Assembly (NCBI RefSeq): GCF_002994745.2
Contig: NC_037090.1
Location: 23,200,001 to 23,264,000 of the forward strand
From: Rosa chinensis
Taxonomy: Eukaryota; Streptophyta; Magnoliopsida; Rosales; Rosaceae
Reading direction: 5' to 3'
Length of the DNA: 64,000 nucleotides
This document shows positions 47,949 through 57,499 of this stretch, piece after piece. The notes under the pieces are model-generated. The model did not search any database and was not told the origin of the DNA. It worked only from the letters and a program-made list of their open reading frames with translations. Position 1 is the stretch's first letter. Each line of letters starts with the position of its first letter. Made by a program: the position numbers and the translations under genes.

Positions 47949-48934
47949 TTTTTTTTTTTTTTTTTTGAATAAAGGGCTGGTGCGGCTGTCCTCAAATCTT
48001 GATTAATGAAACTGTCGAATACAAGGGGGGACATTCAGCCTAAACCCCTGATTACCATAAGCATCTAGAATATTTTCCGAAATAATATCAGAAAACTCTA
48101 CAGGAGACTTGTATTCTAACAAGCACCAACTAGCAAAGAGTGCAATAGCTACTCCATTTGCTTTAACATAGCAGTGACATAGCGGAAAGAAAACTCGATA
48201 TGTACCCTGTATACAACATAGCATAATTACCTACTTTAGCACAGCCTCCTACGTTGCCGCCGAAAAGTAAATCCGACAACACTTAGTCTCACCCTGCCAC
48301 TAGGCAGTAGCGCCCATTTGACGAAACAAATAAGTCACCGCCGACCTAGAGCAGACAAGGCACGTAGAGTGCATACCCAGGTACAAAGCCCGATTAGGCC
48401 TACACAATATATGTAGGATTTTATTGGTTGCATGAAACGCATCCAACCTAGATAACTTAAACAAATAAAAATTGTAAAAAATAAACATAAAACAACTTGG
48501 GCCGGACCCAAACAGTGGGCCCAAACCCAAGCATAATTCCGAGAGCATAGGCTGTTCGTGTCACCATGCCGCCATCTCGCATGCATAGACCCCGTCGTCC
48601 CACCACCGGCGACATACCTGTCGCACCGAGCAGGCGCCGACCATCCCTCCTTCCGTCCTTCAACCCCATCACGCCGGCAAGAATCATCTCCCCTCCCAAC
48701 CATCTCCACCCCTTGCCACACAGCGGCTCCAAACAAGATCGAAGCATGCCCAAACCAGATCGGAACAATCCGATCCGATTGCAGCACTTCAGATCCCCAC
48801 CTCGCCGCCACTGACTCATCGCCACCAGACAACCTCCCCTCTCCCTGTCTGCACTCCAATCTTGGGGAGATCAAAACCCACCAGCCACCGTCCCACCGTC
48901 TGCACGCAAACCTGATGGAGCTTCCCCGATTTTG
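47949..48934 (-). mobile_element. Probable poly(A) retroposon, minus strand
   Basis: An 18-base T-run at 47949-47966 followed by a body that becomes GC-rich toward 48930, as in the two other minus-strand retroposons here. On the minus strand the 3' end reads CAGCCCTTTATTC followed by the tail. I could not find a convincing target duplication, so the right end is approximate. Frames of 120-180 aa on the minus strand have no recognisable domain. Confidence 0.5.
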
Positions 48935-48989
48935 TTAAATATTTTGGACCGTTGGATTAGTAATATATCCAATGGTCCAAAATATTTAA
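48935..48989. repeat. Near-perfect 23-bp hairpin
   Basis: Arm TTAAATATTTTGGACCGTTGGAT (split here as 48935-48957) pairs with 48967-48989 with a single G:T position and a 9-nt loop. It lies at the presumed 5' boundary of the retroposon. Confidence 0.8.
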
Positions 48990-49036
48990 AATTTGGTAAC
49001 TTGTTTAGCCAATTATTGTTTGAGTATCAATTGAAT

Positions 49037-49192
49037 ATTGACAATTACATTTTTACCTTTTAAAATAAAATAAAAAATAAAAAAACCTTCTAACCTAGGC
49101 TCACCGAATTACTATTAGTTAGATATTACTAATTAATTTTATCATTAGCCAATTAATGTTTAATTAATGCTTGATTATCAATTGACAATTAC
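49037..49192. repeat. Old tandem duplication, left copy
   Basis: Sequence from TTGACAATTACATTTTTACC through CTTCTAACCTAGGCTCAC recurs at 52400-52510 with scattered differences. The second copy was the target of the retroposon insertion, so the two copies are now 3.2 kb apart. Confidence 0.8.
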
Positions 49193-50449
49193 GACCCCGA
49201 TATTATAACATGAAAATACCTAGCGCTCTGCTAGGGTTGGGAGAGCGCCGCTCTTGGCCTCTTTGTACCTTACTGCATCAACGATGGAGCAAAATTCCGG
49301 CATCGATACCTTGGCGCACGGCTCTTACCATGTCGCCTGATAGGTCGTGGTGCGTAATCTTGCCAGCGACGGCCCCTTTTTCTCAGATTTTATTTGATCA
49401 TGCCTGTTCTTTTCTAAGGATGGAAGCGACTGCGATTTATACCTGGACTGGGATGGCACCGAGAGTTCGTCATCTTCGTCCAATCCAAGCTCGACTGAAA
49501 TCAAAGGGAAGTGGTTTAGATCTGGTAACGTTGTGGTAGAAGTTGGTGGCTCGATTTTGGCCTGTGGCAATTTCTTCCCTTCAGACCTTTTTTGATCGTG
49601 TCTCTGTTCAATGGGGAGATGCAATGGCGATGTTGCTTTCTAGGATATCTCGGGCACGGCTCAGGTCAACGTTTTTGATCTAGTTTCCCAGTGCGTTGCA
49701 GTGGTAACGATCAGAGTGGAGCAACGCATGGGCTTTGGGCTGGACCTGCACTACATCTGGTGGAGGCGAGTGGAGTCGCAAAGATAGGATCGGGTTGTGC
49801 CTTTTCCGACGACGAGCGGTGGAGCAGCAGTCGGAGGTGCGATCAAGGGGGGTACCCAGAGAGGCGTTGGGTGCCCAAAGTACACCCTGGTGGGCCTGGG
49901 CCTCTATTCTGTTAGGTTGGTCAAGTCAGGCTTTGGGCTAGGTCTTCCTTCTTAGGGCTTGGCAGCTGGCGAATGAGCCTGAAGCTGTTAGGGTTCGCAT
50001 TTGGGATCCAGGAGACTCTTTTTGGGCTCTACATTTATTTGCATGTTAGAATTGCTTCTTTGGTTACTTAGGTAGAAGATTGCCCTTTATTCAATGCATT
50101 ATTTTGTGTGGAGTAGGCAAGGTCGGTCACACTACCAGCGGTTACCTTGATAGAAGGTTACCCTCTATTCGACGTATTTCTTTGCGTGGAAGCAAGGTTC
50201 TAAATCTCTGAGATATTTTCGATATATCCCCCGATATCTCCTTTTTTCGACGGACCGATATATTTAGGGGGGTAAATATCTTATCTGTCACCGTTTCTGC
50301 GAAATTTCTCCGACATCGTCACATATCCCCGATATATTAGATATTTGCGATATATCCCAATAAAGTGAAGAAATATCTGTAAAATTTGAGGTAAAAAAAA
50401 AAAAAAAAAAAAAAAACTCAGTAATTCTCTAAATGAAAATCTGTGTGAA

Positions 50450-50620
50450 GAGAGATTTCCTAAAGGCAAATTTGAGTGAGGAGAAATCCCCTCAAGGCGA
50501 ATCTAGGTGAGGAGAAATCCCCTCAAGGCGAATCTAGGTGAGGAAAAAGATCCGCTCAAGGCGAATCTAGGTGAGGAGAATTGGATAAATACCCTCAAGG
50601 TGATTTTGGGTGAGAAGTAA
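50450..50620. repeat. 31-bp tandem repeat in hAT element
   Basis: Four to five units built on GGCGAATCTAGGTGAGGAGA plus AATCCCCTCAA, degrading at both edges. Confidence 0.85.
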
Positions 50621-51138
50621 TTCTCTAAAAGTCTAAATGCAAATCTGTGTGAGGAGAGATTTGGTACTGTGTAGTCTGTGACTATTTCTGTAACTCTGTA
50701 TATAGTTTGTAACTCTGTAGTTGAATAATAGAAAGAAGATAAAGCCATAAAGGTTCAATATTCAAATGAGGCCAAATGACATTGCAGAAGGAGTCAAGGA
50801 ACCATATATGGATGACATGATGAGAAGAAAGTGCAGAGTACGGAGTATTAAATTTTGGCTATGCATCTTGAAAAGTGAGGAATAACGAAGCTACTGTGTA
50901 GTCTGTGTCTTAAACCTGAAATTTTTTTTTGGAAGTTGTCTCTTGTTTTAGTGGATCAACATAATTAAAAATAGAAAGTGATATATGATATGAAGCAAAC
51001 TACAAACGGTTAAATAGTTAAATGTAATTCATCTTTTTTATTGATTTTATTTTATTAAGTGCAATGTTTATAAAACTATACAAAGGGCCCCAAATTGATC
51101 AGGGAAGGAAATTTCCTACCAATTTCCCATAGAAATTA

Positions 51139-51984
51139 TTGGTGGGAGACTTGAATAATAATTGGGTGGTCAATGAAAACAACTATATAGATCTACTTCA
51201 TATTGCAAGCGAGCCGCTTGATAATGACATTGATCCACTTCATGATTGGATTATGCCTGCACACCTCGATGATGAAGCTGGAAGACCTCTTCCACAAGTT
51301 GTAGAAACTGCAACTAATGCTGGAATCAACGTAGAGAGAGTCTTATATGAAGAAGTTGTTAAAAACCCAGAAGATAATTCAGATAGTGATGATGCGTGGG
51401 ATGGTACAGCAACTCCAGATAGTTCTGATGATGGTGGAGAGGGTGGAAGCGGAACATGTGGTGGAGGTGAAAGATATGAATATGGACAATCTTCTGTGGA
51501 TGGAGGATTCCAATTTACCTGTGAAGGTAATTTTGATCATGCCACCCAAGATGAAGACCACGGAGTGAGAACAGCTGGTCATGGTGCTCAAGAGAAGACC
51601 CGATATGGGAGGAGAACTAGAGGTGCAACTGATGATCAAAGTACCCCATCTGATGTTTCTTCAATTGCCTTAAGTTTTGACTCTATCAGTTTAGGCACAG
51701 AGCGCAGTGGGCTCTCAAATGAATCTCATGAAGCCAACAATCAATTTGGTTATGATGCTTATGGATATAATCAATATGGAAAAGTATATTATCAGTCATT
51801 TAGTTGGGTTCATCCTTATTATCCCCTTATAGGGGAAACAGTCGGCAGCTCTAAAGAGATCTATAATTATCATGTTCATCACTACAATTTGCACTATATG
51901 GGTCATATGTCTTGGTCTGATTATTACATTTTCGTAGACCAGCGAGTGGCTTTTCAACCGCCTAGAGTCTCTTTTTGGATGTAG
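51139..51984 (+). CDS. hAT-type protein, C-terminal part, 281 aa
   Basis: An uninterrupted frame starting MVGDLNNNWVVNENNYIDLL. The segment IASEPLDNDIDPLHDWIMPA to about residue 80 resembles the tail found after the dimerisation domain in plant hAT/DUF659 transposase-like proteins. The rest is acidic, then Gly-rich (DDGGEGGSGTCGGGERYEYG) and Tyr-rich. No BED finger, DUF659 or dimerisation core is visible, so the catalytic region is missing from this copy. The start is simply the first ATG; an exon could join upstream. Confidence 0.55.
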   Translation: MVGDLNNNWVVNENNYIDLLHIASEPLDNDIDPLHDWIMPAHLDDEAGRPLPQVVETATNAGINVERVLYEEVVKNPEDNSDSDDAWDGTATPDSSDDGGEGGSGTCGGGERYEYGQSSVDGGFQFTCEGNFDHATQDEDHGVRTAGHGAQEKTRYGRRTRGATDDQSTPSDVSSIALSFDSISLGTERSGLSNESHEANNQFGYDAYGYNQYGKVYYQSFSWVHPYYPLIGETVGSSKEIYNYHVHHYNLHYMGHMSWSDYYIFVDQRVAFQPPRVSFWM

Positions 51985-52410
51985 ATGAAATTTACATTCA
52001 TATGTATTTATATGTAGTTCTAAATTTCTAATAAATTGACATTTTTCAAAAACGATATTTTCGTACACTGTATCCCCGATATATCCGATATCTCCCTTTT
52101 TCAAAGTACCGATAGATATGAAAATACTGATATTTAAAACCTTGCGTGGAAGTATGGTCGACCATACTATTGGTACCGTTTTACATAGCCTGGACGCTGT
52201 TTGGTGCCTCATCAAATGCTTAATTGCATCCCTTCGTACCCTTGCTAGGTTTTATTTCTGATGCTTTATTGTATCTAGTATTTCTCTTGCGATTTTATTT
52301 TTTTATGTAGTTTCTACATCTATAAGTTGTATTTTTTCTTATGGTTATTATTAATAAAATGGTTGACTATTACTCTAAAAAAAAAAAAAAAAAAAAAACT
52401 TGACAATTAC

Positions 52411-54446
52411 ATTTTTTCCTTATTAAAAAAAAAAAAAAACCTTCTAACCTAGGCTCACGGAATTAGTGTTAGTTAAATAATCTTTATTACTAATTAGTTA
52501 TATCACTAGTACTTAACCAAATATAATTATTTTTACATGCATTTTACGACAACCACAATAATTAATGTAAAAATAATCTTTATTTTAGAGGCAGTAATTA
52601 CTTCACATATAACTTGTTATTCTTGCTTTTTGAACTAATTTGAAAATGTTATCACAATGTATTATCATATAGGTAAACCGTAAACCATTATATTTTGACT
52701 AAAATCACATATGTCCTCATTGGTGTAATGAAGTTCTCCCTTGCGTAATTAAAGTAATATATTGTGTAATTTCCATCATCAAAGTCGTAATTACTTTCAG
52801 TCAACGTAATTTGCCACAAACTACAACAATTGATGTAAAAACGATAATTTTTGTTCTAATTGTAGTAATTATTCCCCCTACAACCTATATACTAGTTTAT
52901 CAACAATTTAACATGTGTAACAACCAATTTGTTGTTGGAATGGTAAATCTTTATATTTTTATTATTAATGAAATGATTACTTCAATGACCATGCATTTTA
53001 CCACAATCCATGTCAATTGATGTAAAAGCGATAATTTTTGTTCTATTTGTAGTAATTACTTCACCTAAATTAATGTACAAGTTTATGGACAATTTAACAA
53101 GTGTGACAACAAATTTATTGTCAGACTAGTATCAATAATGAAATAATTACTACAACGACTACACATTTTACCAAAACCCCCAACAATTGATATAAAAATG
53201 GTAACTTTTGTTCTATTTGTAGTAATTACTTCAAAATTTACATCTTTGACCAGTCAATTACAATAACCACAATAAGTGTGGTCATAAGTCGTAATTTTAG
53301 TTCTACTAGGTATAATTTATTATTTTAACAATATTTGTTACATGTTTCTGAACAATATTACATATCAAGATAGAATGTGTTGTTAATATGGTAAATTTTA
53401 TTTTTATAAATGACACATGTTAACATTTAAGTGGGTAACCTGTTAACCAGTTCAATAGGTTTATACTACATTAATTTATAAAAAATAAATAAAAAATAAG
53501 GGTATGACATACATCAAGGTACCCTAGCTAGACGACCCCCCTAAAATTGGTAGTGTGTAAACCACCCGCAAACTACCCCTCCAACGTATCATCACCATTG
53601 CCAGAACTGCGTCATTTTTCTGGTCAATTAATGTTTAGTTCAATTTCTCATTTCTGACAGACTGGAAGCATCAAAGAGAAACCAGACCCGATGTAATAGG
53701 CTTTGATATGGTTCAACTAGCTTTCAGCTCCTTTCTGTTTTTTTTTTTTTTTTCAATTTCATGAACTGATCTCTATTTGGCCGGGGTTGTCTATAGTACT
53801 TGGATGTTTATCATACACTAATTTACATTTAATTGAACCAAAATTACAATTTAGTTTAACCAAATTTACAGTATTGACAACAAAGTTATCACATTTGTTT
53901 TACACATTTACATATAATTGAACCAAGTTACCACATCGACAACAATTTGTTCATAAACTTGTAAAAATATCGTAGATGAAGTAATTACCTTTAATAGAAC
54001 TAAAATTACCTAAAAAATAACTCTATTTACCACAATGACAACAAAATTGTTATCAAATCTGTAAATAAGTGTATCACATACATGCAGGTACTGTAAAATT
54101 TCCCCTATTTGGCCTTGCCAAGTACTTTGAAGGTAATCTATCTGGTGATGATGATGATGAAAGGCTCCTTTAGTTTTTAGTATGATACGCATGGTGCGCA
54201 GTATAAATGTAGTACTAGAGGTATTTTATATTTTTATTAAGCAGATTGGTATTTCTTGTACTCCCATCCCCTTCTTTTGAATATCAATAGGTGCACGTGC
54301 ACTTAAAGTATTGCATGTTTGTCGGAGTGTGCTAGCTCCTTTAGATTTACTTCAGAATATAATGAATCGAACCTATTTTTTATTTGTGCGACAAAAAAAA
54401 AAATTTCCAACTAAAGATGAATATGATCGAACTAAAAATATGATCA
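52411..54446. other. AT-rich intergenic with degenerate repeats; no gene
   Basis: Includes the right copy of the split tandem duplication (to about 52510) and the repeat array at 52544-53340. Beyond that I see no gene, only short frames. A (GATGAT)n-like stretch occurs near 54145-54160. Confidence 0.4.
52544..53340. repeat. Degenerate 170-187 bp tandem repeat
   Basis: The phrase ATTGATGTAAAA...GATAATTTTTGTTCT(A/T)...GTAGTAATTA occurs at about 52829, 53016 and 53186 (spacing 187 and 170), with weaker versions near 52561 and 53270. Confidence 0.65.
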
Positions 54447-54627
54447 TGTTGTAAATATTATTATCTATGTGGATGTCCATGTAAATACTCATTAGTTATG
54501 TACTTGGATGTAAACCCTACCTCTATATAAAGGAGGCTAATGAGATTGAATGATAACACTTCTACTTCCTCCCAACTATTCTCTCTCTCTCTATTTTCTC
54601 TCTACTTTATAACACGTTATCAGCACG
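54447..54627 (+). mobile_element. Short copia-type LTR and primer-binding site
   Basis: An LTR-like block starting TGTTGTAAATATTATT and ending AACA (54614), containing TATATAAAGG (54533-54542) and a CT-rich leader, followed by CGTTATCAGCACG. TTATCAGCACG directly after an LTR is a common primer-site sequence in plant copia elements. The element is on the plus strand, opposite to the copia remnant that follows, and its internal region is cut off by about 54740. It is a separate truncated or solo element. Confidence 0.55.
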
Positions 54628-54742
54628 TTTTGTGTTATCTATAAATGATCTATAATTGTTAGCAAGACATATATCTATAATTGTTATCTAAATATATGGT
54701 CTCCCCGATCAAGATCCATAAGATGGAGTCAAAAATCAAGCC

Positions 54743-57065
54743 TGTGGCAGAACAAAAACTTAAAGAAGATGAAAATTTTATTGTGGATAAAGAGAGATGA
54801 GGGGAAAATAGAGAAGTATATTATTCAGTTTCAGAGGCCTCCCTTATATAGAGGTATGGTTTAGACAAGAGGCAAACATGTGACCATCTTATAGAGGCAT
54901 CAACTAGGACCATAAAATATCGAAATGGTCCACAAGATGGGTCAATCGGTCCACAAATGTCCCCTTGAATAAATCAGCCAAGTTTTCATCGGATTGAATT
55001 TGCATCACTGCAATTTCTTGATTCTTTTGAAGCTCATTAGTGTGAAAGAACTTTGGTGCGATATGCTTAGTCTTGTCACCTTTGATGAATCCTTCTTTAA
55101 TCTGAGCAATACAAGCAGCATTGTCTTCATACATGACTGTTGGTTTGTCAGTTACTGAAGGTAAATCACAAGGGCTTCGAATGTGGTGAATCATGGATCT
55201 TAACCAAAAACATTCTCGGCCAGCCTCATATAATGCAATTATTTTTGAATGATTAGAGGAAGTTGCTACGAGTGTTTGCTTAGATGATCGCCATGAAATT
55301 GCCGTGTCTCCACAAGTAAAAACATATCCTGTTTGAGAGCGACCTCTATGCGGATAAGAGAGATATCCTACATCAGCATATCCAACAATCGTGGGATTAT
55401 CAACAGATTTATTTGTATAGAATAAATCCATATCTGTTGTACCACGAAGGTAGCATAAAATGTCTTTTACGCCTTTCCAATGGCGTGATGTTGGAGCAGA
55501 GCTATATCTTGCCAATACACTAACTGCAAATGCAATGTCTGATCTTGTACATTGTGCCAAATAAAGTAGGGCACCAATAGCACTAAGATATGGTACTTCT
55601 GGACCAAGGATAATTTCGTCATCTTGTCTTGGACGAAATGGATCTTTCATAGTGTCAAGACTCCGAACAATCATTGGGGTACTCAATGGGTGAGCCTTTT
55701 CCATACCAAATCTCTTCATAATTTTTTCTGTATAAGCAGATTGATGGACAAGAATCCCACTATCCAAATGCTCAATCTGCAGCCCAAGACAATTCCTTGT
55801 TTTTCCAAGGTCTTTCATGTCAAGTCTTTCATGTCAAATTCTTTCTTTAAATATTCAGCAGTTTTTCCAAGTTCTAAAGAACTTCCATTCATATTCATGT
55901 CATCGATATAAACTGCGACTATTGCAAAACCAGAATTTAATTTTTTAATGAACACGCAAGGACATATAGGATCATTGACATATCCTTCCTTAAGTAGATA
56001 CTCACTGAGGCGGTTGTACCACATTCGTCCAGATTGGTTCAATCCATATAAGGATCGTCTCAGTTTGATTGAGTACATATTGCGTGGTTTTGTAGTTGCT
56101 TCAGGCAACCTAAGTCCTTCTGGGACTTTCATGTAGATATCAGTTTCTAACTCACCATATAGGTATGCAGTAACAACATCCATAAGTCGCATATCAAGTT
56201 TTTCCGAAACTACTAAACTTATTAGATAGCTGAATGTGATAGCATCCATTACAGAAGAATATGTTTCCTTATAATCTATCCCAGGCCTTTGTGAAAAACC
56301 TTGCTCAACAAGTCGAGCCTTATATCTTGCAATCTCATATTTCTCATTACGCTTTCTTACAAATACCCATTTATATCCAACCGGTTTGACATTGGGTGGT
56401 GTTTGGACAACAGGTCCGAAAACACTGCATTTTTCTAGAGAATTCAATTCAGTTTGGATTGCATCTTTCCATTTGAGCCAATCATGTCTCTGTCTACATT
56501 CATTAATAGAGCGAGGTTCAGTGTCATCGCTTTTTATTATTTCAGTAGCTACTACGAATGAGAATATATTGTCTATGATCATATCTCTACGATCCCACAA
56601 CTCATTGGTGTACACATAGTTTACGGAAATTTCCTTATTTTCAGATACCTGAGCCTCCTCATGGGCTAGTGTCTCACCAATGTCATTTTCCTCTTCTGTA
56701 GTCACAGAATCATGAATTGTGGATCGGACATTAATGTCTTGCCCAATATTCTCTTCAGGGGCGATTTCATTTGGATTCAGATGTGCCTTTGATTTCCTCT
56801 TTCTGGGAACTGAATCTTTTGAACCTACAGGTTTGCCACGCTTCAGGCGTGCAACAGATGGCTCATTGGCGGCCACATTATTTTGTCCAATTTGGACATT
56901 AATTCTTGCCAGTGCATTTATGGCTGGGATATGTGATCTTGTCACTTTTGTTGTGTCAGTGAATGCATCAGGCATTGTGTTAGCAATATTTTGAAGGTGC
57001 AGAATCCTTCGTACTTCAATTTCACTTTCTTTAGTACGAGGATCAAGGTGAGATATAGTGGGTAC
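54743..57065 (-). mobile_element. Second Ty1/copia element, 3' half, minus strand
   Basis: The minus strand carries reverse transcriptase and RNase H, then a short putative 3' LTR at 54743-54902. That LTR starts TGATGCC, includes CTCTATATAAGGGAGG and ends ...TGCCACA. The 5' half (gag, protease, integrase) is absent because a CACTA element begins at 57066, in the middle of the coding frame. The missing half should lie beyond the far end of that element, outside the window. Confidence 0.75.
54904..57065 (-). pseudogene. Copia RT and RNase H, frameshifted and truncated
   Basis: The upstream frame (57065-55815) spans an integrase C-terminal linker with basic and acidic patches, then RT: WKDAIQTELNSLEK, VKPVGYKWVFVRKRN, SLYGLNQSGRMWY and an intact YIDD box (AVYIDDMN). 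The second frame (55818-54904) holds the RT end and RNase H (GYADVGYLSYPHRGRSQTGY). A 14-bp tandem duplication at 55810-55837 (TCTTTCATGTCAAG twice) shifts the frame between them. Several core residues differ from the usual (D-to-N or G changes in RNase H), so it is decaying, though younger than the copia at 7220. Confidence 0.85.
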
Positions 57066-57499
57066 CACTACACCAAAAATCTTATCAGACAACGGCAGAA
57101 AACCGATGTGGGATTTGGAGTCCCACCGTTGTCTGATGAAAAATCAGACAACGGTGGAACACAGTTGTGTAATAAACACACAGACAACAGGTATGTGTTA
57201 TAACTGTTGTGTGATAGCTCGACAGATGGCTCGGCAGATGCCAAGCGCAACTGCGCAGCAGTTAAGGTGCTGTCTTCAGACAACAGTGCCAGTTTTAAAC
57301 TGTTGTTTGTTAAGCGTATCAGACAACCGTTTTTTATTTTGTCTGTTGTCTGATTGATCTTCACACTTCAGTTCTTGGACTATATCTGTTGTGTGATTAA
57401 CTTTAGGACAACAGAGTTCAATTGGTTCTGTTGTGTGATTAACTTTTAGGACAACAGAGTTCAATTAATTCTGTTATCTGAGTATAAATTAAAAGACAC

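Larger units (their letters stand above)
50193..52144 (+). mobile_element. hAT transposon, 8-bp TSD
   Basis: 1952 bp with exact 8-bp target duplication cgtggaag (50185-50192, 52145-52152). Ends are CAAGGTTCTAAATCTC and the complement of ...TATTTAAAACCTTG, imperfect inverted repeats followed by GATATATC-rich subterminal sequence. An 8-bp duplication and CAAGGTT(C/T)TAAA termini fit plant hAT elements. It carries only the C-terminal part of a hAT-type protein, so it is probably non-autonomous. Confidence 0.85.
49193..52399 (+). mobile_element. Poly(A) retroposon containing a nested hAT element
   Basis: Plus-strand insertion with a 22-base A-run at 52377-52398 and target duplication ttgacaattac (49182-49192 and 52400-52410). 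Without the nested hAT element (50193-52144 plus 8 bp) it is about 1.25 kb. The 5' part is GC-rich (short frame from 49210, no domain) and the 3' part AT-rich, with AATAAA at 52352-52357. This matches the composition of the minus-strand retroposons at 39535 and 45976, so they may be one family. Confidence 0.75.

Noticed and set aside
48335..48938. ORFs of 120-180 aa on both strands as real genes
   Set aside because: They lie in the GC-rich part of a probable retroposon, overlap each other antisense, and have no known domain.
47928..48960. TTGGATTAG at 47928 and 48952 as the target duplication of the retroposon
   Set aside because: The left copy ends about 12 bases before the T-run and the right copy lies inside a hairpin, so positions do not fit a target duplication.
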